Source: Sternotherus odoratus (taxonomy: Eukaryota; Chordata; Testudines; Kinosternidae). Taken from it: 64,000 nucleotides of DNA. The DNA lies in the NCBI GenBank assembly GCA_032164245.1, contig JAVMKO010000003.1:83000390-83064389 (forward strand), written 5' to 3'. Shown piece after piece: positions 1 through 12,844 of this stretch; positions within the stretch are counted from its first letter, which is position 1, and every line of letters starts with the position of its first letter. The position numbers and the translations under genes are program-made. The notes beneath the pieces were generated by a model. The model saw only the letters and a list, made by a program, of their open reading frames with translations. It made no database searches and was not told the origin of the DNA.

Positions 1-276
1 TATCTGGGATCATAAGCTGAGGGAGAAAAGCAACAGTAGGAAGTAACCCAGGGAGGGTAACTCAGAGGGCTCCCTCAGAGGCCAAATGCTACTGATCCTC
101 CTAGGACTCTGGGTCAGAGCCTGGTGGAGTAGGCAGGTCTGGGCTCCATATCACTGATCTCATGACGGAGTGGGTGTTAACCACTAGGCCATTCAGCCCA
201 CAAAGACCCTATTACAATATCACAAACTCATTTCACTATATCCATGACACAGAGTATGTAGTAGAGGTTACTGATA

Positions 277-575
277 CAGTAGACTCTCGATTATCCAGGA
301 TGATAGGGAAAAAAATAATTCTGGTTAATAAAATCCTGGATAATCACCATCTATAGGAAATATGGGGAGTGGGGGTTGATTCACCAGCCATCCTGTGCCG
401 GGGGGAAAGGGTGTTGGTTCACTGACTGCCCTGTGCCCTGGTAGGGATTTTTTGTGTGTGCGCTTGGGGCCGCAGCAAAGCCAGAGCCAGCTGTGCGAGT
501 TGCGTGTATTTTTTTTGACATTCTGGTTAATCCACATCCTGGTTTATCCAGAATTGGATTATCAAGAGTCTACTG
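277..575. mobile_element. pogo/Tigger-type MITE
   Basis: 299 bp with terminal inverted repeats. The left end reads CAGTAGACTCTCGATTATCC; the right end reversed reads CAGTAGACTCTTGATAATCC. Both ends are flanked by TA (275-276 and 576-577), the target of pogo/Tigger elements. No transposase is present. The inner part carries G-rich non-autonomous filler. Confidence 0.85.
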
Positions 576-577
576 TA

Positions 578-2290
578 TTCCCTGTTAGTGTGATTTTTTG
601 AGAAAAGGGGAGGGAGATCAATGCATATTTTTATTCTTATCGTGGCTTGTAAAAAGCTTCAGTGTCTTCCTTTGCCTCAACTCCAGAAACTAAACAAACA
701 TGGCATCAAATAGGGTAGCACTAGAAGCTCCAGCATCCCAATTATTTCCACAGCACTAATGTAAATGCTACAAAAACTGACATTCCACATAGAAGGGCAT
801 TAGAGTTTGTATCAGAAAAGGCTTAAGATGACCAAATAAATACATGTGGGAAAAAAAGCTGAAATTGCTACATGTATAGTAACTTGTGGAGTACTAAAAT
901 TGCTAGGGGACATTTGGATAAAAAACAATAGCAGTACTAGTTTCCATTTTGCAGCAACAAAAAAGAATATTCATACCTACTTCTGCAATATCTTGCAAGC
1001 TCAAGACAAATCCTTAGTGTTACCTCCATTGTCACTTAACCACAAGGTGGAACACAGCTGTTTTCTACTATCGGGAGCAACTGGATGATCTTCAAAGTAG
1101 AGATGGCTGCATGTGCCAATGCTGCAATTTGATCTTCATCACAAAGCATCAGAATAACATTATGCTGGTAGCAAAATATGCAGCTACACTAACCAAAAGC
1201 TTAAAAATAACTCTTTGTCAATGTACCTGGGCATGGACTTAACTGCTTCGTTGCATTAAGACTACAGTGACCATCAGGAATTCTGCTTTGAGGATTGCAT
1301 CCACACTAGCTCAAAAGGGAGAGTCCCCGAGTATTCTCAATACTAAATTCAAATCTCATGAAGGTCTGTTTGTCAAGGAGTTCTAGCGGAAAGAGGAATA
1401 CTGGAGGGGAAACATGAACTAGGCCCCTGAGCAAACCTTTCATAGTCAATGAACACTAAGGATCCCTGTTATAAGACGATGATTTGCTGCTCCAAATGCC
1501 AGATGAATTTGAGTAGCCAGAGTAGATCCCGACTTTTAAAAAGATAGTACATAGTCGTGAATACAAGGAAACATAGATTCAGTGAGCCCACTGCATGCTC
1601 ATATCTCCATTTTAGTCCAAATTCCATAATATTCAAAACTAAACTAAACTAACAGTAAGAGCTACACTGAAAGACACCAGTATCTTTCTTCATACTTGCT
1701 AGCTGGTGGTGAAAAAAAATGACGTGAATGAAACTTTTCCCTTATACTTCTATGAAAACAATTCTAGCGTAGCGCTACAAACATAGTAGTGCAGCTTGGA
1801 AACTGAAAGTATTACAAGTGATGTCACGTAGGATTCTCAAATTTTCTCATGGGAAACTCCATTTTGTCTACGCATTCCATAATCTTTCTAAAGTGGTTTT
1901 TCCAGAAATCTTGATTTTTTTGGTTGTTCCAATTGTATATTTGAAAGATACTTTAGAAGCATCTCTTCTGTAGTGTTGTTTGTATTTTCTCAAGTTTACT
2001 TGTCTCAAAAAGAATGTTCTGCATTTAAGGAAGGTGCTGAAGCATAGTCCGTTTTGGAAACAATGGCACTGTAGACAAACATGCATGCATAGTAGTAGCA
2101 CACATTCGTGGTTAATCGTTCTATGTAGGAAGCCATTGTCAACATATTTATCTTATGTTTCTGTCTGAAGGAAGATACAGGACTGTATAGTTTGGGAACT
2201 ATTATTTACTGAGTTAATTACAGCCTAGATTTAAAGTCTATGCATATTTTCTTGAAAGGGCCATTCTACTAAATTTAAATGTTTGTTCAT
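578..2290. other. Intron, nothing recognised
   Basis: AT-rich AHI1 intron. Short open frames here have no recognisable motifs and no supporting splice sites. Bases 1-220 hold a possible decayed SINE end (ACTAGGCCATTCAG-like terminus). Confidence 0.6.
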
Positions 2291-2299
2291 TCCATGCGA

Positions 2300-2545
2300 T
2301 GAAATACTAGTACTTGCTGCTTTTATGAGATCTTCACACTTGCAAAGCACTGAACAAATAATAATTAGCCTCACCATATACCTGTGAGGGAGGTAGTTAT
2401 TGCTAGTTATCACTGTTTTACTGATAAGGAAACTGAAGCCCAGAAAGCTTAACTGATACATTCAAAGTCACACAGCAAATCAGTGGCGGAGACAAATTAG
2501 AACTTCATCTCCCAGTTCGTACACCTATGGTCAGTCCTTTAGCTC
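2300..2545 (-). repeat. MIR / CORE-SINE fragment
   Basis: On the plus strand GATAAGGAAACTGAAGCCC, AAAGTCACACAGCAAATCAG and GCAAAGCAC follow the conserved MIR core order, so the element is on the complementary strand. It is an ancient amniote SINE with no clear target duplication. Confidence 0.8.
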
Positions 2546-3470
2546 ACACTAGGAAAAATCATATTAATCAATATTCTGACAGGAAAATCTTTCTGATTCA
2601 AGCCAAAATATTATTGCCTCTTTTTAAGCTAATTCTATGTAATAACAGAACCAATTTATCTTTCTCTACCAAACTACATTAACATTTAAAAAAAACCACT
2701 CAATTTCCTGTTTCTATCTCATTATACGGTACCCTTTTTTCTTCTCTCTCTTGCCCTCTCCCAAAGTTACAAAATAAAATCCTTTAAACTAACATACTTT
2801 GTGTTTGTACAGTATCTAGCACACTTGGGCCACATTCTTGGTTAGTCCTTAAAATAGGATTAATGATAACCACCTAACAGTTTTATATATCATTCTAACA
2901 GGCATGCCAAAGAAATATCAAATATGCTGTTTTGCAATAAATTATTATATTGATCACAATTGCAATTTGAAAGCAAATTTCAGAAAACATTCAATTCTGT
3001 TGCTTCTTTTTCTGAAATCTGTGGATTCATGTATGCATTTTTTTAAACCTAATGATAGGCTTTGCTTTAACGCCCCTGTAAATAGTCCATTCCCAATTTG
3101 TAGACAATCTGTTTTTTCCCTTTTCCTTTTTCAACAATTATGCATTTTAAAATGTGATTGCTCATTTAATAGTTTGTTGTGTTTAAAGTATTTTGACACA
3201 AAAAATGATAAAAACTAAGAAAACCTAGAGCTAACTCTTTGTATTAAAAACTTAGCATAACAACAAGAAATGTCTAACTGAAAAAAAAAAGACAGTTTGA
3301 GGTAATGGTTTAAATATTGGATTATATAAGCAATGGTACATATGACATCTTGACTCCTACATGAAGTGCTGCATACTAAACTTGACTAATATAACAAAGG
3401 AAAAAATACTAATCAACTAAAACAGCACACGTACATTAGAGACAGTAATCAAATTATGAAAGATGCTCAC

Positions 3471-3588
3471 CGTTTTGAGTAGTGAAAGGATACTGAGGAA
3501 TCAGTGAAATGCCCAGAGTACTTGGCAGCCTTAACTTGGAGTGTGGCGAGAGCAGTGATGGAGCCGGAAGCATGAGATTTGAGCTGGT
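3471..3588 (-). CDS. AHI1: AHI1 exon n: pre-SH3 linker (probable)
   Basis: 118 nt. The acceptor is CTATTACAG and the donor AACG|GTGAGC. The exon enters in phase 0, matching the 22865-23067 exon, and leaves with one base. Encodes SSNLMLPAPSLLSPHSKLRL, then LIPQYPFTTQNG. The SKLR and Q(Y/F)xFTxQxG motifs align with human SSQQSKLK...HQFGFTQTG, just before the SH3 domain. Between this exon and the previous one the human protein has about 12-15 residues with no counterpart found here, so either a small exon in the 19 kb intron was missed or this lineage is shorter. Similarity is modest; splice sites and phase carry much of the call. Confidence 0.68.
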
Positions 3589-5500
3589 CTGTAATAGGAA
3601 AGGCAAATCAGAAAGTAAGTTGTAATTTCCTGGGTTACTTACTGATGCAAGAACTGAATGAGAAGTATTTACTTACCATAAATAATTATTAAATTCTAGA
3701 CAGAATGAGCATCACATTGAGGGTAAAAGAGCAATTTAAACTGTCTGCTTTTGGGGGGAAAATATTTGGGAACAGAAAGTTGAAAAACTATTGGTGGTTT
3801 AAAATGTAAATGAAAGCTTAAATTCCCAATAGAAAATTCATCAGTGAAAAACTGATAGAATAAAAAAATCCTTCACAATACAGAAAAATATAAAGTACAG
3901 TTGATTATGAGAGTAATGACTCACTCAAATTCACCTATCAAACTATTTGTATGCTAGAGCAGATTCAGATATGAAAAAGAACACTTAATTTTAGTATTTT
4001 AAATTACATTGTGTCTTAAAAGAATACTTATAAGGAAAGGGTTAAAACATGGTCCTACAGAAAATTATTCTTTGCAAATTGTGCAACATATTTAGACCAA
4101 AACACCAGGTACTTCCTTTATGAAGACTACACAAAAGCCACCTGTAGCACACATGCTTATTTCCATAATGACATAGATAACATAGCTGAAATCTGATTTG
4201 CTATAGAGGTTCTTTGCATACATGCAGTTACCACAAATACAAACCCTTTTCAAACTATTCCTAATGTGTTATCCTAGATAACCCATGTAAAATATATTAA
4301 GACAATCTGAGGCATTTACATGATCAAACAAAACATTTTCTTATAAATTACATCTATTGTCACTGACTGCTTTTGATCATATTGTCAAACTGGTGGGAAA
4401 ATATAGTCATAAAATATCTGCAACAAAATTCACTGAGTTTCCTTTAAATAAAACCAGTGTAATTAGCTGAAATTGTCCCCTCCCCCCCAGTAACATATAT
4501 AAAAACAAAAATAAACAAAAAGCCAAGAAGTAAGTTAACAAGCATGTTGACTTGGGGTTTAATCCAAAGCACATGTAGGTCAATGGAAATCTTTCTTGTG
4601 ACTTCTGTGGCCCTTAAACTTTAGTTGCGGAGAATAATTATGACATATTTAAGCCTACTTCTGTTTTATTAGTCTCTAAATTCTATTTAAAGAAAAGAAG
4701 CCAGTTACAAGAAAGGGCAAGCTTTCACTCGCTTTCAGAAGCAGTACAGTGACATAAGCATTGGCTGGATAAATTACAACATATGTTCATCAATTCCCTA
4801 GAAAAACATGTATGCATGAATTTAACTTTGGACTTGTCTATTCATACAATTAGTTTGCAGCAAGCTGGGGTGTAAATGTATCTTGCACTAGCCTGCTGTG
4901 CACTAAGTGTCCATGAGGCAGGGACTATCTTTTATTATTTGTCTGTACAGCACCAATGAAAATGGGGCCCTGACTTGGCAACTACACATCTGTTCTGCTC
5001 AGTTTTGGGTTAAGTGCGACACGCAGTGTAAAACATCCGACCAACCAATGAGAATTATCTAAGAACTCTAAGGCATCTGCATTTTACTGCAGCATGAGAA
5101 TTCAATTGTATATACATTTTAAGTAATGCTCCTGAAACCTAAGCAGAGTGAAGATAAGTTCTCCCCTCCTTAAAACCTGACTTCTCTCCTACATACATAC
5201 TTTCTTCTTCCAAACGAGCCATTTCCAATATTACGGATCTTTTTTCTAAGCTTCACAAATATTTTGTAAAGTCATAACCTAATGTGTGTAATAAATCACA
5301 CAAACAACAAATAAAACTATTCAAACTTTCAGACATAAGAGATGTTTCAATAACCTGTCTCAGTTGTGGTGACCCTACATGGAGTTTTAAAGTGAAATAT
5401 GTCACATGTAAATTTATTTTCAGTACACTATTTAATTCACTTCTCTTTTTAAATGCATGTTTTCTTCTGTATGCCCAACAACCTTTGTACACACCACACT
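3589..5500. other. Intron, mostly unique AT-rich sequence
   Basis: No gene or clear repeat boundaries. At 4900-4995 the phrase TCTGTACAGCACCAATG and GGGGCCCTGACTT resembles the 3' tail of an amniote SINE seen elsewhere in the window (7110, 44340, 49840). Confidence 0.5.
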
Positions 5501-5514
5501 GTATTGTTTTGCAG

Positions 5515-5705
5515 AAGCGACAAAGAGTCCTGTGGCACCTAAAAGACTAACAAAAGTACTGAAGCATAAGCTTTCGTGAGCTAATACCCACTTTGTCAGA
5601 TTAGCCCATGAAAGCTTATGCTTCAATACTTTTGTTAGTCTTTAAGGTGCCACAGGACTCAATCACTTCTGCAGATCCAGACTAACACTGCTACCTCTCT
5701 GATTC
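5515..5705. mobile_element. Penelope-like tails in head-to-head inverted repeat
   Basis: A left arm (about 5524-5588, containing CCTGTGGCACC and AAGCATAAGCTTTCGTGAGC) is followed at once by its reverse complement (about 5609-5662, ATGAAAGCTTATGCTTCA and AAGGTGCCACAGGACTC). It ends in the tail GACTAACACTGCTACCTCTC. The same tail occurs at 27360-27465 and 62280-62360, the latter downstream of a Penelope-like coding remnant, which is the basis for the family call. Confidence 0.65.
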
Positions 5706-7090
5706 TTGTATTATTTTGAAATCCAGTCCACAAGACTGGATTTACATTAGAGAAATAAATTCTCCCTTTTAGTTTTTCTCCTAAGAAAAATGGCCCTTAT
5801 TTAAAATATAAACAAAAACAATTCATACCCCCATTGTCCTGTCCTCCCTCCAAAAAACCCTAAAGCAAGGCACTTACTTTTTGTAAAAGTCTGACATTCT
5901 TTGTTAATTTAAAAGCTTTCATTTGAAAATAAATCTTACAGCAATGGTCCCAATTCTGCAATTGACTCCATGTGGAAAGACCCTACACAGAGTCCCTAAA
6001 AGTCAACAGAGCTCAATGCAGGCATAAGAGCCTCCCACATTAAGTGACTGTATAATTAGGGCCTGCATTTTCTTCCATACCATTAGGTTTCTGATATTAT
6101 TTTAAATCCCTTTTTTAAAATGATTAAACAGTGAAGAACAGCACTACAGAAGGGCTAGAGAAGTCAAATGTGGCTACACAATGATGACTTTTTTATTAGT
6201 GTTGTTTCAAATTTGAAGTATGAATGTGTTAAGAAAGTGTATTTTAAAAAGCACATTAATACTTATGTATTTTCTCTACTTTTTCCAATAGACAAACATG
6301 TAATAATACCTGTGGAACTAATTGAGTGAAGCAATCACTATTTTTGAAATGCATGCTGTGGGAAGGGATTGCTAAATACCTTTATAACCACAAGTAAGGT
6401 TGGCTAAGATAGCCAACACCAATCTACTCATTTTTCACAACATACTTTGCTTGCTTCATTCAAAAACCACAGCTTTATCAAAGGCACAGTTTACTACCAC
6501 CCATGAGTTGAGTAAAGCTAAAAGTTATAAAACTCCGTTTTTGCAGAGGTAAAAAGAAACTTACAATAATTTTTGCCAAGTTTTAACAATACTGCTTTGC
6601 ATTCTCTTTTTTGTGTTAGGGCAGCTCTATGCAAATTATCCAAATATACATTTTCAGTGGTACTGGTTTTCATGTTAAAAAAGTGAACTGCATGTGCATG
6701 AAAAAAAAAAAATTCTGCAAGATTTGACAAGCTAACAAAAACAAATTTATTTTTTCCCGACAACTCAGTTTTATGAACTTTGCAACTGATAATAATTAAA
6801 ATTTCCATATGTATTTGCAAGTCAAATTAAGTTGGCCAGGTCTGTTTTCTTATCCTTTTAGGTTTTCTTTCCAGGTTTTGTGTCTTTATGACACTCTTTT
6901 TAAAAGAAGATTTAAAGTAGTTTTTAAATCAAGATTTTGTGGTTCTAAGAAGTTGACAATGCAATCAGGTAAAAAAAATTTTTTAACCTTTCTTTTGTTC
7001 AATACTAGAATGGATCCATATGGAATAACACTTCAGTATAAATATAAATATACTACCACAATTTTTATGTGAATTCTGAGTCTCAAGTTT
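5706..7090. other. Intron, nothing recognised
   Basis: Apart from a short degraded repeat at 5950-6060 (TTCTGCAATTGACTCCATGT, a phrase repeated in reptile DNA) I see only AT-rich intron. Confidence 0.5.
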
Positions 7091-7099
7091 ACATCTGAT

Positions 7100-7405
7100 T
7101 ACATTTTTTTATTATTTGTATTACAGCAGTACATAGTGTCCTCAACTGACATCAGGGCTCCATTGTATTAGGCATGGTACAAACACATAGTAAGAGCCAG
7201 TCCTTGCCTTGAAGAGCTTCCGGTCTAAGTAGGCAAGACTGACAAAAGGTGGGTGAAATGAAGTATCTTCCCTGGTATACTGACCAGGCTCTGAGATACA
7301 GAAAAATCACATGACTTTCCTAAAGTCACACAGGAAGTTTATGGGAGAACCAGGAATTGAACCAATATCTCTCAAGTTCCAGTTCAATGCCTGAACATCA
7401 AGGCC
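7100..7405 (-). repeat. MIR-family SINE, longer copy
   Basis: Plus strand shows TTATTATTTGTATTACAG, TACAAACACATAGTAAGAG, AAGTCACACAGGAAG and AACCAGGAATTGAACC in the order of the reverse complement of an amniote MIR/CORE-SINE with its 3' tail (the tail similar to 4900 and 44340). Confidence 0.75.
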
Positions 7406-7409
7406 ATTT

Positions 7410-9760
7410 CTCATCTCTGTGTTCTGTTAAAACAAACATTTCTATAACCATCTGAACTAACAGGCTTCTTCCTTGGAGCCATAAGAACTTGTGACTCCTT
7501 TTACAAGGCATACAGAGAAACAGTGCTCTTTCTTGGATGAGGTTTAAGACAGATGTTTCTACATAATAAAATGCAGACATATTGACATTTTAATGGGATT
7601 GATCAATGCTATCACCAATAGCAGTGGAAACTATATTTGTCTTGCTTAATAAATGCTATGAGGATTATGTGACCTTTGTCTCTCCAGAGATTGGTTTTTT
7701 GTTTTTTGCTATTGAAGGGTATATGGGAGAAAAGTACATGACATTTTCTTCACCAATTACGGGATAAAGCTTCCATTGGCTCCAGTCCAGTTTCTTGCAA
7801 TGAGATATGGCAAACAGAGCATTCAAAGTTGTGTCCCACTTGAATAGCTCAATCCAGAGAGTTTTTTGTTTTTAACGGTCTCAGTGAACCTTTCCTGTGA
7901 TTGCATTTTCCCTCCTAACTGATGGGATATGGTGCTCTTGCATACCTCAGTGGCTTCCAGACAAACAATGCAAAACCCAATTCCTGGTTCCTCCCTACCT
8001 GTTGACAGAAAACACTGTGGCATGATTGTCTGTTTTAATTTAAATACATTTTCAGGAAACCAAGCAAAATCCTGAAATGCATAAACAAAACCCTCTGCCT
8101 CCAAGACATTTATTTGGCACCTGCATTCCCCACATCCTCACTCACATATAAAGACCTCTCTGTCAGTGCCCTAAGCCAGACTAGGCAGCTGAATAGTGGT
8201 TATGATTAAAAAAAACAGGACATTTTTGTGAAATTCAATTAGAAATCAGTTTAAGCTAAACGAATACAAGTCAGTGTCCACACAAGAGTCTGTATCGGTT
8301 TAATTAAATTTGTTTACAAAAATCACATTTTCAGTTAAACCAGTGCAACTTTCTTATGTAAACAAGGCCTAAATCACCTTGCCTGCTGATTCATTACAAG
8401 GCAGCTTGGAATTCGAAGAAAGTTAAAATAAACTACCCAGATTCACGCAGAATGAGCTACACATTCCATTTTTGGATGCAAAAATACATAAGATTCTTTC
8501 TAGTGGGTTTTTTTTTGTTTCTACTTTAATGAGCGGTGATCATTTCAGGGTGTTTCTTTTTGTTTCAAGTGAATGTATAAACACTAAAAGGAAACTGTGA
8601 AAGTGTTACCAAAATCTGTAAGCATTTTCAATCTCATCTGTTCTTCTTTACTTTTAATCTACCGCACACCTTCAGCATCTGTGCCATGACCAAATTCACA
8701 CATGGACTCTGCAGCAGAAAGGGATGGAATCAAGTGGCATGAGATGCCTACTATCTTCCTTTATATCAGGGGGCTAACAAGTGCCCAGTGCAGCCTCAAT
8801 AAAATTGGCTTTCATCTACTAGCCATCTCCTGTAGGGAGAGTTCCCATGGGCTTATATTGTAGATTAAAACTCCCCCAACAGAAACACTGATGCTTGCCC
8901 TCCCATGGGAAACTTTCCCCACAGCCAGATGACACCAGACATAATTTGCTCCTCGCACCTGCAAAAGTGACTCTGGCCCCTCTGCTCTAAATATGACAAT
9001 CAAATATAGCATTTTTCAGATGCCACAGTTCACTTTGTTCAGGGGAAAGAAAACAAAAAGTGAAAAACTGTTCTTTGTTAATCTTGTACAAACATATACA
9101 GGGAGAAATAAGAAAGAAGACAAAGACATAAAATGACAACACCAATCTGTAATATGCATTGATGAGTGAGGTTGTCCTCAAAGACAGAAATATTCCTTGG
9201 ATCTTCTTTAGTAAAATATAGTACTTATGTGGGTTACAGGACAATGCGCGAGTATGGCATTACTGCACTACATTCCCATACTGAGGTAACCTCGACTTAA
9301 ACACAAAGCACAGAGAGAATGAAATAATAAGGCAACAAAAAGAAACAAACAAGAGATCAAACAAGCTTATGGGTTAATAGAAACAAGACAAAACCTCTAG
9401 TTACAGTACTTAGTTCTAACTTATAATGAATTCAAGTTCTGCTCATATAGTACTACTGTCACAAAGGCTAAATACAAATAGGAAATGATACCCGTTACAC
9501 AGCTTGATCTCCAGTTATGCTACAGTCAAACACCAAGGAGCTCCCTTTCTTCTTCATGGTTCTGATCCTACAAGTGAATCCACATGGGTCAACTGAGCTC
9601 TAGAGGGGTGGCAGGGAATGCCCATGCACATTCAATTGCAGATTGAAGACCCATATGCATAACTCCTGTTGATGATAATGGGAGTTAGGTGCATCCTGCA
9701 AGGGGAATTCAACTCCTTGGAAACTGTTCTGACATTACAGAAACATCAGGGTAATAGTGG
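7410..9760. other. Intron, low content
   Basis: No exons seen. 8250-8375 resembles the end of a decayed DNA-transposon MITE (TTATGTAAACAAGGCCTAA). The rest is unremarkable intron. Confidence 0.5.
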
Positions 9761-9769
9761 ACAAAGAGT

Positions 9770-10000
9770 TGCTTAATGGCTAGAGCACCAACATGGGAGC
9801 CAGGAATTCTGGATTCTGTTATCAGCTCTGATACTGACTCTCTGTTTGAGTCCGGCTAAGTCACATCTCTATGCCCCAGTTTCTCCATTTTCAAAAACAA
9901 CAATAATGTTTTTCTACCTTTCAAATTTGCTTTTATAAGCTTTAAAACAACATTTATTGATATGTGTAAAGCACTTGAAGATGCACATATAAAATCTTTT
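9770..10000 (+). repeat. MIR SINE, sense copy
   Basis: GCTAGAGCACCAACATGG, GGCTAAGTCACATCTCTATG, CCCCAGTTTCTCCATTTTC and GTAAAGCACTTGAAGATG reproduce the MIR body and tail in order. Strongly diverged. Confidence 0.75.
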
Positions 10001-11100
10001 GTTTAAGTGCAAGTTAATAATTAATTATATTAATTATTATTATTATAGGAAAAATAAAGTTTTTCTACAACACAGTCTAGACTTCAAGGGCCTGGTTTTT
10101 AGGAGGATGAGACTCAAACTTCCCTCACTTTCTGCATACACATAGATATTGTTAATTAAATTCCTTTTGAATGGAGGTTTTCATAAGAGGAAAAACAATA
10201 GAAAAAGCAGAAATTTGGTCAGCTCTTTGCTAATATGGGTAATCAAATATAAGAGCAATTTATAATCCTGCCCCTTCTGTGGGCAGTAATGTATCTTGGA
10301 GTTAAAGCTGGACCTACTTAAGTAACTGGCAAGAAAAATAACTATATAACCATTTCCAAAAGGCCTTTCTTTTATTACACACTATTTCTTTACGAAATAT
10401 AATGGAAAATTTTGGTAAAGCATTTTCATACTGTTAAAATATTTTACTGATCAACAGGTTTTAATAATTCTTCAAGCATTTTACGTTTGTGATCATGTTT
10501 TGCACAATGTTGACTGCTCAACACTATTTACTGGTAAATGGAGGCAATACGGTTTATATGAAGTATATACGGTTTTGCTTTGAATTTTAGGACTTCAGAG
10601 TCCAAAGCCCTTACAATGTGGTTCATACAACATATTATTGTTACAATATTATTTTTGAGCAGCTTGGTCAAAAGTTATCATGTGAATAGATTTCCTAGCA
10701 AAGTAATGCAATTTGTATTCTAAAAGGAAAATTGTTTGACACAAATCAAGTAAAATTTTCAAAAGCCTAAGGGTAGGTCTACACTACAAAATTAGGTTGA
10801 TTTTATAGAAGTCGATTTTTAGGGAGCGATTTTATACAGTTGACTGTGTGTCCTCAATACTGTGGCTAGCACTGACTTGCAGAGCAGTGCACTGTTGGTA
10901 CCACAGTCCCCGCAGTCTGTTGGAATTCTGGGTTAAGTTCCCAATGCCTGATGGGGCAAAAACATTGTTGCGGGTGGTTTGGGATACATGACGTCAATCT
11001 CCCCTCCTATCCTCCTCCCTCCGTGAAAGCAACGGCAGACAATCATTTTGCACCTTTTTTCCTGGATTACCCATGCAGAGGCCATAGAATTGCAAGCATG

Positions 11101-12343
11101 GAGCCTGCTGAGATCACCATTGCAGTTGTGAGCATTGTAAACACCTCACACATTATCCTGCAGTATGTGCAGAACCTGGAGAGGAGGTGATGCCAGCACA
11201 ATGACGATAGTGATGGGGACATGGACATTGACTTCCCTGAAAGCACAAGATGTGGCAATTGGAACATCATGCCAGCATTGGGGCAGATTCATACAGTGGA
11301 ACGTTGATTTTGGGCCCGGAAAACAAGCACAGACTGGTGGACCGCATAGTGTTGCGGATATGGAATGATTCCCAGTGACTACGATACTTTCGCATGTGTA
11401 AGGCCACTTTCATGGAACTTTGTGACTTTCTTTCCCCTGCCCTGAAGCACAAGAATACCAAAGATGAGAGCAGCCTTGACAGCTGAGAAGCAAGTGGCGA
11501 TAGCCCTGTGGAAGCTTGCAACACCTGACTGCTACTGGTCAGTCAGGAATCAATTTGGGCAAATTTACTGTGGGGGCTATTGTGATCCAAGAAGCCAATG
11601 CAATTACTAACCTTCTGCTTGCAAGGGTAGTGACTCTGGGAAATGTGCAGGTCATAGTGGATGGCTTTGCTGCAATGGGGTTCCCTAACTGTGGTGGGGT
11701 GATAGATGGAATGCATATCCCTATCTTGGCACCGGACCACTTTGGTAGCCAGTATGTAAACTTCAAGGGGTACGTCTCGATGGTGCTGCAAGCACAAGGG
11801 ACGTTTCACTGACATCAATGTGAGATGGCTGGCAAAGGTGCATTACGCTCACATCTTCAGGGACTCCGGGCTGTTTGAACAGCTGCAGGAAGGGACTTAC
11901 TTCCCAGACCAGAAAATTACTGTTGGGAATGTTGAAATGCCAATAGTTATCCTTAGAGACCCAGCCTACCCCTTGCTTCCATGGAGCCATACACAGGCAG
12001 CCTGGACATTAGTAAGGACCAGTTCAAATACAGGCTGAGCAAGTGCAGAATGGTAGTAGAATGTGCCTTTGGACGTTTAAAAGCTCACTGGCGCTGTTTG
12101 CTGACTAAGTTAGACCTCAGCGAAACCAATATTCCTAGTGATATTGCTGCTTGCTGTATGCTCCATAATATCCGTGAGAGTAAGGGGGAGACATTTATGG
12201 TGGAGTGGGAGGTTGAGGCAAACAGCCTGGTGGCTGATTTTGTGCAGCCAGACACCAGGGCGATTAGAAGAGCACAGCTGGGTGTGCTGCACATGAGAGA
12301 AGCTTTGAAAACCAGTTTCATGGCTGGCCAGGCTATAGTGTGA
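11101..12343 (+). pseudogene. Harbinger transposase (HARBI1-like), frameshifted
   Basis: Starting at an ATG at 11101, fragments in changing frames read as a PIF/Harbinger DDE transposase: an N-terminal part to about 11190 (NTSHIILQYVQNLERR), a middle part near 11405 (ATFMELCDFLSPALKHKN), the catalytic region 11516-11812 with GFPNCGGVIDGMHIPI (VIDG aspartate), 11820-12038 (LFEQLQEGTYFPD), and a C-terminal part 11981-12343 with CRMVVECAFGRLKAHWRCLL and AACCMLHNI. At least three frame changes (before 11516, around 11813-11820 and around 11985) show it cannot make an active enzyme. Confidence 0.9.
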
Positions 12344-12712
12344 AAATTGTGTGTGTTTCTCCTTGATGCAAACCCACCACATTTGGTGACAGTGGTGAGA
12401 TAGTGGTAGGGTTCCGCTCTAGAATTGCATGCAGCTCATTATAGTAGTGGCATGTATGGGGCTCTGACCCAGAGCAACTGTTTGCCTCCTTAGTTTTTTG
12501 GTAGGCTTGCCTGGCTCCTTAATTTTCACATGACACTGCTATGTGTCCCTGTTGTAGCCTCTGTCCAACATCCCCTGAGCGATTTTGGCATATATAGTGA
12601 TATTTCTTCTTTTTGAATGGAGTTCTGCTTACACAGATTCTTCTCTCCATACAGCAATCAAATCTAGTGTCACCCATTTGGTTCATGATGGAGTTAGTTT
12701 GCAATTCTAGGA

Positions 12713-12844
12713 CTATATAGTACCTGTGCTGACCAAAGAGGAAATTAAATTCTAAAGTTTCCGGGGCTTTTCCTGTGTCTATATAGTACCTGTGCTGACC
12801 AAAGAGGAAATTAAATTCTAAAGTTTCCGGGGCTTTTCCTGTGT
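12713..12844. repeat. Perfect 66-bp tandem duplication
   Basis: Two adjacent identical 66-bp units (12713-12778 and 12779-12844), each starting CTATATAGTACCTGTGCTG and ending GGCTTTTCCTGTGT, inside the Harbinger element near its 3' end. With no differences, the duplication is much younger than the transposon. Confidence 0.95.
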
